Assembly: GCA_039707465.1 (NCBI GenBank)
Contig: CM077653.1
Location: forward strand, 2,231,001-2,295,000
Length of the DNA stretch: 64,000 nucleotides
DNA from: Rhabdophis nuchalis
Lineage: Eukaryota > Chordata > Lepidosauria > Squamata > Natricidae
Direction of reading: 5' to 3'
Every line of letters starts with the position of its first letter. Positions within the stretch are counted from its first letter, which is position 1. The notes under the pieces were generated by a model that saw only the letters and a list, made by a program, of their open reading frames with translations, had not been told where the DNA came from and ran no database searches. Both the position numbers and the translations under genes were made by a program. Positions 32,442-44,772 of this stretch are shown in pieces.

Positions 32442-33200
32442 CATGAACAACCAAGTAGCAGTCAGAAGTCTTGATGGAAACTCTTTTGATTTCACAACCT
32501 GTGGACGGACTTCAGCATAGTTTCAATTGGGAAACTGGGACAATCCTAGGCCAAGCCAAGCTCAAAAGCGCCAGGGAGTGTCTAGAAGCCAAGCACTCTG
32601 ACCAATTAGCCTTCAACAGACTCGTAGGCATAAACAATATCTGTAGACTATGCAAAAGAGACAATCGATAAGTCAACAAGAGAACGCAAAGACCAAAGCA
32701 CTTGTTCACCAGCGATCAGTACCCAGATGAACATAGATTAACTCCAAGATTAACATGAGATCAACAATCCCGTAACCAAGACCCCAAGCAAGAAACTGTC
32801 AAACAAGCCAACCAGGGGTAGGTTGCTGCTGGTTTTACTACCGGTTTGCAATGCGTGTGCATTCTTAAATGTAAATGGTTCTACGCAGATGCATGCGCAA
32901 TCACAGAAATCCAAAATGGCGGTGGCCCAGCAACAGTGAAGGAACCGGTCCGGGGGGGTGGCAGGCCTGAGTCACTGCTGGTTCTGCGACCCAGGCCGAA
33001 CCGACAGCAAACCACCTCTAAAGCCAACATTAAAGAGCTCAATCAAATAACCTCAACTACCCAACACTTATGACTACCCAACCATAATCGACAGAACAAA
33101 TCACTAGAATATAAGAGCAAACCCACTTCTTTCTTGGACTGATGATGTTACCCAGTTGGGTCATGAAACATCTTCAAGAAAGCAACCAAGGAACCCCCAT
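32442..33200. repeat. Relic repeat region with an inserted element
   Basis: 33125-33195 ('tgatgatgttacccagttgg', 'catcttcaagaaagc') matches the family at 15.58 kb; 32500-32800 probably belongs to the same larger element. An unrelated insert at about 32812-33018 resembles 35.69-35.96 kb ('gcctgagtc', 'gacccaggccg'). Confidence 0.5.
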
Positions 33201-33225
33201 TCTCCCATCGCGGGTGATTTTGGGT

Positions 33226-33795
33226 GCCCCAAGGCAAGCCCACATAACACCTCTCCTGCGCGAGCTGCACTGGCTGCCTGTGGCCTTTCGAGTGCGCTTC
33301 AAGGTGTTGACAACCATCTTTAAATCGCTCCATGGCTCGGGGCCTAGCTATATACGAGACCGCCTCCTGCCCCATACATCCCTTCGTCCGATCCACTCCC
33401 ACAGAGAGGGTCTTCTCCGGGTGCCGTCGGCTGGGCAATGCCGGTTGGCGACACCCAGGGGAAGGGCCTTCTCTGTGGAAGGGCCTTCCCTCTGGAACGA
33501 CCTACCCCCCGACCTCCGCACTACCTTGGACCGCCGCCTCTTCCGCCAACGTCTTAAGACACATTTATTCCAACAAGCCGGCCTAGCATAGCCCCCCGTT
33601 TCTGACTTTTTACACATAAATTGCAATTTGGCAGGGTTTTAAATGGGTTTTAGCATGGGTTTAACAATTTAATAATGTTTTAATGATGTATATTGTTTTT
33701 TACTGTGGTTTTAATAATGCCTGTGCGCCGCCCTGGGTCCTAACAAGGAGAAGGGCAGGGTATAAATTCGAATAAATCTAAATCTAAATCTAATC
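33226..33795 (+). mobile_element. L2-like LINE 3' end
   Basis: Open frame to about 33591: LLRELHWLPVAFRVRFKV, LPHTSLRPI, SLWNDLPPDLRT; then the 3' UTR 'cgccgccctgggtcc' and a short AT-rich tail. Confidence 0.85.
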
Positions 33796-34632
33796 CTGTG
33801 CATTGTTTTCTTTTGAAGCAATTGCCTTGATTTGCACAGTGCGAGCATTCAAACCAGCATGCTTGAGATCGGGGCTTCTCAAAGTTGGCCACCATTAGAG
33901 GAAGAAGAATTCAAGTCCCAGGATTCCCCAGCTTTTTCCAACTTCTTTGTGGCCCCTCATGTCCTTGATTGTAGATTGACGTTAGTCCTTAAGTGGCCCC
34001 AAAGGCTCTTTCCAAGCTCTAACGTCCCATTTTTTGACCATCTCCTGCCACAAAGCGTGACAATAGCCCCCTCCCACGATCAGCCCATCCCTGCCCAGAC
34101 GATAAGCTGCTGAATCACCTCGCCCACAATTTGTCCAATCGAGTTTTTAAAACTTTTAACAAATCTTTTAGTAAAGCAGGCTGCCTCTCCAAGAACGAAA
34201 TGAGAAACTTTTTCCTTTTTTTTTGGTTTGATCCTAATTTTGAAATTGTTCGCTGGCTGAGATTTGCCTTTGTTCTTTTTCTGTTCGTGGTCCAAGGTCC
34301 GCTCTGCAAAATGTCGATAAGCTTTGCAAATAGTTTGAGAAATACAATTGGAAAACAGCAGAGGTAGAGTTTAGAGGAGACGAATGTTGGTTTGGCTTCC
34401 GATTTTTCATATTCAGCGTTTTTCAATGGATTGCAAGGGGGCTGAGAGAGCCTCATCCCAGAAGCTGCCCCTACGTTTCTCCATCTTGGCCACTTTGAGA
34501 CATGGGCTTCAACTCCCAGAATTCCCCAGCCAGCACGGGGAATGGCTGGCTGGGGAAGTCTGGGAGTTGAAGTCCACATGTCTTAAAGTGGCCAAGTGTG
34601 AGAAGCACTATGCTACAGCCTGTTGACATAAG
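33796..34632. other. Mostly single-copy stretch with MITE relics
   Basis: Eroded palindromic MITE copies at about 33867-33950 and 34478-34612 ('cttcaactcccagaattcc' with its complement). 34080-34370 is unique AT-rich sequence. No gene. Confidence 0.5.
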
Positions 34633-35105
34633 AACGCGGTGGCTCAGTGGCTAAATACGCTGAGCTTGTTGATCAGAAAGGTCGGCAGTTCAGCGGTTCG
34701 AATCCCAAGCGCCACATATGGGAGGGAGCTCCCGTGACTTGTCCAAGCTTCTGCAAACTTAGCAGTTTGAAAGCACGTAAAAAATGCAAGTAGAAAAATA
34801 GGAACCACCTTTGGTGGGAAGGGAACAGCGTTCCGGGCACCTTTGATGTTGAGTCATGCCAGCCACATGACCACGGAGACGTCTTCGGACAGCGCTGGCT
34901 CTTCGGCTTTGAAATGGAGATGAGCACCACCCCCTAGAGTCGGGAACCACTAGCCCAGGGGTCTGCAAAGTCGGCTCTTTTAAGACTGGTGGACTTCAAC
35001 TCCCAGGGAATTCTGGGAGTTGAAGTCCACCAGTCTTAAAAGAGCCGACTTTGCAGACCCCTGCACTAGCCCATATGTGCGAGGGGAACCTTTAACTTTA
35101 ACTTT
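34633..35105 (+). mobile_element. tRNA-derived SINE interrupted by a MITE
   Basis: SINE head at 34640-34715 and body to 34955, resuming at 35072 ('catatgtgcgagggg') after the MITE at 34956-35063. Confidence 0.9.
34956..35063. mobile_element. hAT-like palindromic MITE, CAGGGGTCTGC subfamily
   Basis: 108-bp fold-back with an exact 8-bp duplication cactagcc (34948-34955, 35064-35071). The SINE reading 'cactagcccatatgtg' supplies the undisturbed target. Confidence 0.95.
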
Positions 35106-35689
35106 AGAGCATATTTCCCATCATCCTTCAGCCCCCTTTGGCCATGCTGGCTGGGGAATTCTGGGAAACGCCTTTCAACATGCCCCCCCCCCAAAAGGCG
35201 CCCATTTGGGCCAGGCTGTCTTGTTCTAAACCGTGTGTGTCTCGGTGTGAAATGCAAGCCAGAAGCCTCTCGCTGGGGCATCAAATCGACCCCTTCCGTG
35301 CTGAGCCATCCCTGCCAAAATCAGCGGCCTGGCTTTACCCATAATATCGTCTCATTTTGTCTGAAGCACCCGTGTTTAATTTGGGAGGCCTTGGTCGCAG
35401 TCAGCTGGCTCCAATTAGTCACTCGCCAGTGAGCCGAACATCAACAATTGTGGCTTTTTCAAGCACCCCGGCACGAAGAACCCAAATGTGCAGCAGCCAA
35501 GATAACAACACACAAGCAGGCCTCTTTCGCTGGCCGTGTTTTGTGTCTGTTGGCACTTGGTTAGGAAAAACGTCCGCGGGCCCTTGAACTGAAGGACCCC
35601 CTTTTCAAAGGCTCCGTGAAACCGAGACTTAGCCACGGAAGAAATAACGCCGTCAAATAACTCTGCAAAGGACCTCGGTGGCGGGGTTC
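35106..35689. other. Single-copy stretch
   Basis: A MITE fragment at 35120-35170, then unique sequence. 35390-35670 looks like a good candidate conserved element, but no gene is seen. Confidence 0.35.
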
Positions 35690-35960
35690 GCACCAGGTGG
35701 GTTCCTACCGGTGTTGGTACCGGTTCACCACGCACGCGCCTGACCCGCGTGCACAATTCACTGTCAATTGTTCTGCCCATGCGCAAAGACCATGAAAAAC
35801 TAATATAAAGCATGCCAGCAACAGCAGCAGAGACCGGGGAAATGGTTCAGGGGCGTGGCCAGCCTGAGTCGCTGCCAGTTCTGTAACCCAGGCCAAATTA
35901 CCAGCCACCAGTTCAGCCAAACCGGTGTGAACCGGTGGCAGCCCATCTCTGGTTCTTTTT
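35690..35960. repeat. Dispersed element, CpG-rich ends
   Basis: Shares 'gcctgagtcgctgcc', 'aacccaggccaaa' and 'accggt' blocks with 32.81-33.02 kb. Class undetermined. Confidence 0.5.
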
Positions 35961-36594
35961 ATGACACCGTTTTAGGATCAGGCATTAGCTTTAATGCTGC
36001 GCCTTCCCTTCCTTGCTCTTCTCACACACACCCGCTCTCCCGATGTATGTTTCTCCAGTTGAGCGCTTGTGAATGGGACTATTTTCCCAGAAAGCAAGGC
36101 ATAAATGTTTAAATCCTTCCTTTTCTATTTATGACGTTCAGGCATGAATTATGGAAAGCCGTCAGAGGGCTTGAATCCCCCTTGATCGGCACACACGACA
36201 GGAATGGAGGCACCGAATCCAGTTAGCCAGGGGTGTTGTCTTAGATGATGAAGAGTGGCCAGAGGGCAGGGAGGGCATGAACCTGGAAGGTTGGCCAAAA
36301 GAAGGTCAATGCCCTCAGAGATGGCTTCTCCAGGTGGGTCATTCCACCTCCTGCTTGGCTCCATGGATGCTGAGTGGCCAATGAATCAAGACTGGCCCTA
36401 CCAGAAAACTCTAGCGTGGCCTAAGTGAGCCTCTGGCCCTTTGCCCTTCAAAATGTGCTGACAATCCAGATCTTGCCAACTGAAGAGTGGAAAGAAACAT
36501 TACCAAGCAGTTCATGACCCAAGCCAAGTGAGTCTGCAGGCATCAGCTCAAGCTATGATCCACCAAAGCTCAAGCTTTGATCTATTGCTATTGC
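35961..36594. other. Single-copy stretch without gene
   Basis: Nothing recognised. Confidence 0.35.
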
Positions 36595-36690
36595 TATCCT
36601 AATTCTATTCTATTCTATTCCATTCCATTCCATTCCATTCTACCCTTACCCTTATCCTATCCCTATCCCTATCCCTATTCTCTTCAGTGT
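36595..36690. repeat. Pentanucleotide/hexanucleotide microsatellite series
   Basis: (TTCTA)n, (TTCCA)n, (CCTTAC)n and (CCCTAT)n succeed one another. Confidence 0.9.
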
Positions 36691-37226
36691 TAATACCACT
36701 TTGTAAGGCCTTGGTAAGGCCACACTTGGAATACTGCATCCAGTTTTGGTCGCCACAATGTCAAAAACATGTGGAGACTCTGGAAAGAGTGCAGAGAAGA
36801 GCAACAAAGAGGATGAGGGGATTGGAGGCTAAAACAAATGAAGAACGGTTACAGGAACTGGGTATCTCTAGTTTAAGGAAAAGAAGGACCAGGGGAGACA
36901 TGATAGCAGTCTCCTGATATCTCAGGGGCTGCCCCAAAGAAGAGGGAGTCAAACTATTCTCCAAGACACCTGAGGGCAGAACAAGAAGCAATGGGTGGAA
37001 ACTAATCAAGGAGAGAAGCAACTTAGAACTGGGGAGAAATTTCCTGACAGTTAGGACAATTAATCAGTGGAACAGAAGTTGCCTCCAGAAGTTGTGAATG
37101 CCCCAACACTGCAAGTCTTTAAGAAGATGTTGGATAGCCATTTGTCTGAAATGGTATAGGGTTTCCTGCCTAGGCAGGGGGTTGGACTAGAAGACCTCCA
37201 AGGTCCCTTCCAACTCTGTTATTCTA
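36691..37226 (+). mobile_element. CR1 LINE 3' portion
   Basis: [37 protein letters not shown] and [10 protein letters not shown] motifs, conserved 3' end 'gcagggggttggactag'. Confidence 0.9.
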
Positions 37227-38149
37227 GGGATGGTTACTTCATACTGCTTTACGTCCATGGGACGCAATTCCAGCCACTTCCTTTGGAACATAATTAGGCA
37301 GGGGCACATAATGAAGCCATCAGCAGTTCAGAGAGGCAACAGCATGGATGGAGGTCTCGTTGCCTACGTGGAGGAGTCTGTGGGAGAAGGGAACGTTAAC
37401 CTTTCTCCCTTAACCATGGCTGCATTTACACAACCCGCTGGATCCGCTTCCAGAATTAACTGGGTTTCTACATGCTTAATGACCCCCCACACACACACAC
37501 ACAAAAATGACAACAAGCAAGGTTAACGACAACCAATTAGTCTTTGTACACGCTGTCCCTTTAAGGCAATTGACTTATTGATTTGCTTTCTCCTAAGGAG
37601 GAGATGGATAGAGAGCACGCTCCGATTTGTTTACCCAAGTAAGAGAAGCACGCACTGGGTTTAAGCCACATCTCGCATTCCTTGCGGTTCTATTGTGTGC
37701 GTCCCCCACTGGCTTTCTGATTGCAGATCAAAATCAGAGATGGCATGTTTGCAGCTCAGAGTCCCAACAAAGTGAGGAGTCGCAGCTTCTGAGCAGGTAG
37801 AAGAATAATTTCTAGAAGGGTTTTAGGGATGAAGCAAGGAAGGAGTAAGCCATAAGAAAGAGGAGAGAATGAGAAAGAAAGTCAAAGTAGCTCCGCCTTG
37901 GTTTCATTTAGCAGCGGGTGAAGCAACGGAAAACTTGGACAGGCTACCAAGATTATGCCATCCCTTCAAAGCAGGGAAGGCCAAGGAACTGGCGGAGCGA
38001 GCGTGGCAGGAATCTCTTCTGTATTGGGGCAAGGAAGGATAACAGAGCTTTGAACACCTAGCCAAGTTTCTCTTGGGCCCCATTTATACCCAACCGAATC
38101 GAGGCGGGGTTATGAGGAGTTTCTTTCTCCTGCATCCCAAGTCTATGAA
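37227..38149. other. Single-copy stretch without gene
   Basis: Short (CA)n at about 37489-37503. Nothing else recognised. Confidence 0.4.
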
Positions 38150-38741
38150 CTCTTGTCCACATTTGATCATCACAATATAAAGAGGTTGAGACTCTAGAAA
38201 GAATGCAGAGAAACCACACAGATGATTAGGGGACTGGAGGCTAAAACATATGAAGAACGGTTGTAGGAACTGGATATGTCTAGTTTAATGAGAAGAAGGA
38301 CCAGGGGAGACATGATAGCAGTCTTCCAATATCTCAGGGGTTGCCACAAAGAAGAGGGAGTCAAGCTATTCTGCAAAGCACCAGAAGTCGTGGGGGCTCC
38401 ATCACTGGAGGCTTTTAAGTAGAGGCTGGAGAAGCATTTGTCTGAAATGGTAGAGGATTTCCTGCCTGAACAGGAGGTTGGACTAGAAGACTCTGTTATT
38501 TTGTGTTTTATATTCTAATATAAAAAGAGAAGCAACCTAGAACTAAGGAGAAATTTCCTGATGGTCAGAACAATTAAACAGGGGAATGATTTACCTCCAG
38601 AAGTTGTAAATGCTCCAACACTGGAAGTTTCTAAGAGGAGATTGGACAACCGTTTGTCTGAAATGATGTAGGCTTTCCTGCCTAAGCAGGGGGTTGGACT
38701 AGAAGACCTCCAAGGTCCCTTCCAACTCTGTTATTCTATTC
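38150..38741 (+). mobile_element. Two CR1 LINE 3' fragments in tandem
   Basis: First copy 38150-38516, second 38520-38741, both ending in 'ggttggactagaagac'. The second has a (TTCTA)n tail split by a MITE. Confidence 0.85.
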
Positions 38742-38845
38742 CAGGGGTCTGCAAAGTCGGCTCTAAAGACTGGTGGACTTCAATTCCCAGAATTCTGGGA
38801 GTTGAAGTCCACCAGTCTTAAAAGAGCCGACTTTGCAGACCCCTA
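38742..38845. mobile_element. hAT-like palindromic MITE in a CR1 tail
   Basis: 104 bp, CAGGGGTCTGC ... GCAGACCCCTA, flanked by ttctattc (38734-38741 and 38846-38853); the duplication is inside a (TTCTA)n tail so its length is not independently proven. Confidence 0.85.
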
Positions 38846-38905
38846 TTCTATTCTATTCTATTCTATTCTATTCTGTTCTGTTCTGTGCTGTGCTGTGCTG
38901 TGCTA
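38846..38905. repeat. (TTCTA)n to (TTCTG)n to (TGCTG)n tail
   Basis: Continuation of the CR1 tail with stepwise drift of the pentamer. Confidence 0.9.
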
Positions 38906-40049
38906 TTTCCCCATTTACTGACTCCCCCCATCCTTTCCTGTCCCCAAAGTCAGCTCAAGATGGGACCTGCCAATATGGCAAGAGACCCAGGGATTCCTCC
39001 CAGCTTTTTTGCAGAGATGCCTCTTGTGTAGGCAGAAGAGCGATGCCCCGCGATCTGCAAGATGCGTCTTCAAGCAAGGCTGCTCCCCTCTACTGCCGCC
39101 ACTTTCAGCTAGTGTAAAATTCGCTGCTGCCAGATGGGGATGAGAAGGGGGTTCCTGGCTTGCTTTTTAAACCCCAGGAAGCTGCTGGGTTTCAGGCGTG
39201 GATGGGCAGAGATTCCCCACCCCACCCCCCTCGAGCCAAAGGAGCGAATGAATGGAGAAGGTTCCCGCCACAGGTTCAGTCTCCTCCTCGTAACGGGGTG
39301 TGTGTGTGTGTTTGTGACCAGAAAGGTAAACAGCGAAGAAGAAGAAGAAGCTGTATTGCAAAATCTAGGTCAACGGCAACACAATAGGGAGCCTCTAGAC
39401 TGGCTGGATCCCGGGATTGCCAGCTGCCCATTCCCCTTTCTCTGCTGTTTCTCCTCCTTGCTCAATTCCCTCCTCCCGGGTTGCTCTAGCACAGCTTCAA
39501 AGGCAACCCTCCGCGGGGGAGGTAAGAGTAGGAGAGAGGGGAAGAGAGGAGGAGTGGGGGAAGGAGAGGGGAAGAAGGAAAGGAGGAGGAGAGGCGGAAA
39601 GAAGGAGGCAGAGAAGGGAGGCTGAGAAGACGGAAGGAGCGGGGCCTTTGCAAAACAAGGGGGAGGCACCGGGTGGCGAGGAAGTGACCCCCAACTGTGC
39701 TTTCTATATTCGTAGGGGGATAGCGATAAATGCTGATAGTTAATAGACGAATGTTAACAGTAACTACAAGAATCTACATTGGTGAATGGATTGGAAAGGA
39801 AATAAAAAATAAAAAAACTTCATGCAAAGAAAAACAAAAGGCACCCTCCCTCCGCGCCCATCCTCCCCCCCGGAAGATTTCTCTCTCTTCGCCCTCAATG
39901 AAGCACACATCACTGGGAGTCAGCTGGGTTGCCACACGCACCCAGGTTGGAAAGGAGCAGGGCTCAGAAGTCTCAAGAGCTGCCCTTCAGCCTAGCTCAA
40001 ACGTCTCCCAGCTTCCCCCTGAGTTTTTAATACTCTGGATGTCCGTCCA
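38906..40049. other. Single-copy, partly GC-rich stretch without gene
   Basis: 39130-39720 is GC- and purine-rich with a short (TG)n at 39299-39312. Open frames exist but no splice signals or known domains support a gene. Confidence 0.4.
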
Positions 40050-40482
40050 TGATGGTATATGCTACCGTTCACCGTGATGGCGAACTTATGGCAGGCGTGC
40101 AAGAAGTGGCACATGGAAGTGGCCATCGTCTGCTGCTCTTCTGGGTCCTGGCGCGCATGTGATAATATTTGCAGGCGAATGCATGCCAGAAACCAGAAGA
40201 CCAGAGCGCATGAGCACGCTGCAAAGCGGAAGCTCAGCATGCATGCCAGGGAACTGCTCTTCCAGTTTCCAGCGCTCCCATGCATGCACACCGGGGAGCA
40301 TGCATGGGAGCCCGTTTTTTTTCACAAATGGGGGCGTTTTTGCCTTCCCCTACTCTGAAGCCTGCCGAGTGCTCCTGGGGGATTGGGGGAGGAGAAAATC
40401 TTTTTTTCCCTACTTACCTCTTCGAAATCTTGGTGCGTCTTATACAGCGGTGCGTCTCATAGTCCAGAAAATACGGTTAATT
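40050..40482. mobile_element. Mosaic DNA-transposon relic
   Basis: The left end 'cgtgatggcgaactta' matches the element at 41.05 kb; the right end 'gtccagaaaatacggtt' matches those at 7.9 and 30.3 kb, so two families are joined. Confidence 0.5.
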
Positions 40483-41050
40483 ATTTAAAATAACTAAGAG
40501 GTCATTTTAATGTTTATCATCCACATTTCATTTTGTCCCTCCTTGTGCATCCTTCCCTTCATGATTCTACTCCACCACTTCTTCGATATTAGCGTAGCTC
40601 TCATTCCACGGTGAGTTACCTTCACACACACACACAAGTTGTCCTACATCCAGACAGAACCACCTACCCGTCTTCCTATTTTTTAAAACCTTGTGTCTTC
40701 ATGGAGTCGGTCTCTGGCTGACGTTCAAGAGCTTTTCGTCCATCCCGCTCTTCAATACTCCACAATCCACCATGTCCTTGGGCCCTCGTGACACGGCTTG
40801 CGTCGTAAATCACTTTCTGTGATGGGCACCCGTAGAAATGTGATTAATAAATAAAAGTTCAAGATTGTGTAACAAGGACGGGGGGAAACAATTCTTCCAC
40901 ACTGTCCTTTGACTAGATCAAAGACGATTTTGTAAAAGGCTACTCTCACAAGAGCTAACAACCGGTGCCTAGCCTTTTGCAGACAGCATCATTTCCAATT
41001 ATACTCCAGATACAGCCTTGCTTGCTTCAATATCAAGCAGGCTTCCTTGA
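40483..41050. other. Single-copy stretch without gene
   Basis: Short (CA)n at about 40622-40636; nothing else recognised. Confidence 0.4.
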
Positions 41051-41052
41051 CA

Positions 41053-41620
41053 CAGCACAGGGATGGCGAACCTTTTTCTTATGGCGTGGCAAAATTGCTA
41101 TCGTGCGCGCAGGCGTGCCTACACATGCCTGCATCAATTGAATCCTCCTCGCCCACCTGTGCATACATGTGCAACACATACACACCCATACATGCGTGTG
41201 TGACCCCTCCCCAAGCTCTGGAGACTTTCCTGAAGCCTGGGGAGGGCGAACATGGCCTCCCCTGCCCCCTGCCCCGCCCCCCCCCCCCCGAGGCCCTCTG
41301 GATGTCGGAAATGGATTGTTTCCAAACTTCCAGTTGGCCCGGGACCATTTTTCACCTTCCCCGGGATTCAAGAAAGCCTCCGGAGGCTGGGAAGGGCGAA
41401 AAATAGGCCCAAGGGGCCAACCGGAAGTTTGGGAACGAACTTCCAGTTGGCATATTGGGCCTCTTTTTCACCTTCCCCAGCCTCCGGAGGCTTTCCTGAA
41501 GCCTGGGGGAGGCGAAAACGGTCTTCCCCCGGCCCTCCAGAAGGCCGAAAATCAGCTGGCCAGCGTGTGCCTGCGCACCAGAGCTGATGGCTCCATGTGC
41601 CACAGGTTCGCCATCACGGG
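41053..41620. mobile_element. Element with 'gatggcgaacc' inverted ends
   Basis: 'cagggatggcgaacc' at about 41059-41073 and its complement 'ggttcgccatcac' near 41605-41617 bound a 560-bp GC-rich unit with internal repeats ('cctccggaggct', 'gaaggcgaaaa'-like). No clear target duplication. Confidence 0.55.
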
Positions 41621-42799
41621 GATAGCATGTTCTTTAAAAGTGCAGACATGCCTGGGTCATGTATCTCCCAGTCGGTTCTTTACTTGCTAAAAATCATTTT
41701 TCTTTTTTTGGGGAGGGGGGAGGAGAGAGGTGAACGTGAGCTCCTAACAAGCTTAAATTGGTTATCTCCCACTTGGAACGTTTCTCAATTCTAGTCCTCC
41801 AGTGGTCTGTTGATGTCAGTTATCATTGCTATCCTCGTGAATTCCTCTCCTGGGAAAACTGGCTGAGATGGAAAAGATAGAAATTGCAACCTCGAGGGGA
41901 GGAACTCCCAGCGGGAAGCACCCAAGCTGATAACGGCGCAAAAATTAAGCCTTTTGTGATGAGCTTGATTGTCTCGATGAGCCTCCAGGTGCCCCTTCAG
42001 CCCCAAAGAGATCCTCCCTTAAATGTTCAAGAGCCACCTGCTTCTCTGGGTATGCAACCCAGACAGAAAAGGGGGCTTTTGTCGGGACAAGGAGTTTGCT
42101 TCATGCTCTCGGGGAGCCTGGGTCAGAACAAGTAGACCGTTTTGCAAGCAATGAGAACCTTAGACTAAGGAAGTGAAAGGATCCCTGAAGGATGAGAGCA
42201 TACACAGAGTGTAACCTAATTCAGCTTTTGTTAAATTGCTGTTGAGAGAAGCTACGTTGTAACCTAATGCGCCAACTTCATAGATGAAACTTTCTAGGCA
42301 AATTGCCAAACTTAGCCTAGTAAAGTAACAAGTGGATTGTGCCAAGTAACCTTGCTTGTAACTTGAAATGTGTGTTCAGCATTCCCTAACAAAGCTCTGT
42401 TTTATATGCCAGAAAATGCAGTTCTTTCCTCTTCTCTGTTGTTTTCAGTGCGCTGAGAAAAATTATGAGGTTTGCGTAACATGAAATAATGTTTCTAACA
42501 CTATGACGATCTGTGTGGGCTGTGTAAGACTATAAGAAGTTTGACAAAAAGTTTTTTCCCACAACGAGCCTATTTTTTTCTCTCTCTATGCCTGCTCTGT
42601 TAAGGTGGGAGACAAAAATGCCATTGAGTCTCTTTGCTTTCTGCAGAAAATAAAAACTGACTATCAGTAGCCTCTCGTGTTCAGAGTTTCCCTGGGATGA
42701 TCAGATTCTGAGCTGAATTCAAAAACCTTACAGAAGCTAGCTTTTTCCAACTGAAAACTAGCTCAGATCTAATTGGGCAGTCTCTGTGAGCTAAATTGC
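41621..42799. other. Stretch without gene; possible eroded LTR
   Basis: 42400-42700 has a TATA-like 'ttttatatgcc' and 'gaaaataaaaactgac' about 250 bp apart, as in an LTR, but no TG...CA ends or duplication could be fixed. Confidence 0.25.
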
Positions 42800-43518
42800 A
42801 CAGAATAAAATGCACAGATACAATATAGGTGGTACCTTGCTCAATAGCAGTAACTGTGAAAGGGATCTTGGCGTCCTAGTGGACAACCATTTATATATGA
42901 GCCAGCCGTGGGCAGCAGCTGCCAAAAAAGCCAACACAGTTCTAGGCTGCATCAACAAAGGGATAGAATCAAGATCATGGGAAGTGTTAATACCTCTTTA
43001 TAAGGCCTTGATGAGGCCACACTTGGAATACAGCATCCAGTTTTGGTTGCCATGATGTAAAAAGGATGTGGAGACTCTAGAAAGAGTGCAGAGAAGAGCA
43101 ACAAAGATGATTAGGGGACTGGAGGCTAAAACATATAAAGAATGGTTGCTGGAACTGGGTATGTCTAGTTTAATGAACAGAATGACTAGGGGAGACATGA
43201 TAGCAGTGTTCCAGTATCTCAGGGGTTGCCACAAAGAAGAGGGAATCAAGCTATTCTCCAAAGCACCTGAGGGCTGGACAAGAAGCAATGAGTGGAAGAG
43301 AAGCAACTTAGAACTGAGGAGAAATTTCCTGACAGTGAGAACAATGAATCAGTGGAACAGAAGTTGCCTTCAGAAGTTGTGAATGCCCCAATACTGGAAG
43401 TCTTTAAGAAGATGCTGGATAGCCATTTGTCTGAAACAGTATAGGGCTTCCTGCCTTGGCAGGGGGTTGGACTAGATGACCTCCAAGGTCCCTTCCAACT
43501 CTGCTATTGTATTGTATT
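42800..43518 (+). mobile_element. CR1 LINE 3' portion with (ATTGT)n tail
   Basis: The longest CR1 piece in the window: [58 protein letters not shown]; a stop codon separates two open frames. Confidence 0.9.
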
Positions 43519-43935
43519 GTAAATTCCTCCATGAATCTCCTTCCCTTGGTGGTGCCCAGCATTGACCGCGAGATGAAGCTTTCTCAGAAGAGATTATGGA
43601 GCGGGATTCTTTCCAAGGCCAATACTGGATGCCTGAGATATGGACAAACTATTCATCCGAGCGAGAAATATCAAAGAGTATTTTTCCTCCCTCCAAGTTT
43701 GAAAAGGAACACTCAGCTAGGTTTTCCTATGTTCTGGTTGCCTAGGAAACTGCAAAACACTATTAAGAGTTTTGCATGCCCTAACTCTTTCCTCCCTGCA
43801 GAACATAAATTGCAGATACAGCGGCCTCATGGAAAGCTGATTTTATAAACTTTGCATGCAAAGCAATGAAGGCCTGTCAAGAATGAAAAACGTCGTCTAG
43901 TGTCCCATCTAAATGTGCATATTCATCTGTTGGCA
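43519..43935. other. Single-copy stretch without gene
   Basis: Nothing recognised. Confidence 0.35.
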
Positions 43936-44168
43936 TTGTTGTGGTTAGTCATGAAGTCGTGTCCAACCCATCATGACCCCATGGACAACGCTCCTCTAGG
44001 CCTTCCCATCCTCTGGAGTCCATTTAAGCTCACATCAACTGCTTCAGTGACTCCATCCAGCCATCTCCTTCTCTGCTGTCCCCTTCTTCTTCTTTTGCCC
44101 TCAGTCTTTCCCAGGATTAGGCTCTTCGCCAGGGAGCCCTTCCTTCTCATCAGGTGGCCAAAGTACTT
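43936..44168 (-). mobile_element. BovB/RTE LINE 3' end
   Basis: 'gtggttagtcatgaagtc', 'ccatcctctggagtcc', 'cttctgctgtccccttc'-type sequence, reversed. Confidence 0.8.

Positions 44169-44169
<1 letters not shown>

Positions 44170-44252
<83 letters not shown>
44170..44252. repeat. (GATA)n, about 20 copies
   Basis: Uninterrupted GATA array. GATA/Bkm repeats are a known feature of snake genomes. It again lies between two BovB 3' ends. Confidence 0.95.
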
Positions 44253-44254
<2 letters not shown>

Positions 44255-44255
<1 letters not shown>

Positions 44256-44772
44256 GATAGATGGATGTTGTTAATTGCGAAGTCATGTCCAACCCAACAC
44301 GACCCCATGGACATCATTCGACCTGCCCCCCGACCTTCGTACAATCACGGACCTGCGCCTCTTCCGCCGGACACTAAAAACTCACTTGTTTCAGATGGCC
44401 GGCCTGGCATAATTTTAAGATGGTTTTTAGTAGGGTTTTAAATTCATTTTAGCACAGGCTTGTATATTTAATTCATTTTAATTATTTTGTACTGTATTTA
44501 TTGAATATTGTTTTATTGTCTCCTGTGCACCGCCCTGATTCCCTTCGGGGAGATAGGGCAGTTTATAAATCCAATTAAATAAATAAAAATAAATAAATAA
44601 ATTCCTCCAGGCCTTCCTATCCTCTCCCATCCTCTGGAGTCCATTGAAGCTCATGTCAGCTGCTTCGGTGACTCCATCCAGCCCCCTCCTTCTCTGCCGT
44701 CCCCTTCTTCTTCTTTTGCCCTCCATCTTTCCCAGCATGAGGCTCTTCTCCAGGGAGTCCTTCCTTAAATTG
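44255..44772 (-). mobile_element. BovB/RTE LINE 3' end split by an L2-like insert
   Basis: BovB sequence at 44255-44310 continues at about 44601-44772 ('cctccaggccttcctatcc'). Confidence 0.85.
44311..44600 (+). mobile_element. L2-like LINE 3' end inserted in BovB
   Basis: Starts in the last RT codons (DLPPDLRTITDLRLFR) and carries the 3' UTR and (AAAT)n tail; short 'attc' repeats at both junctions. Confidence 0.85.

Noticed and set aside
39134..39625. 163-residue frame in a GC-rich block
   Set aside because: Low-complexity C-terminus, no recognisable domain, not a clear CpG-island promoter.
42400..42700. Full retroviral LTR
   Set aside because: TATA- and AATAAA-like spacing only; no ends or target duplication could be fixed.
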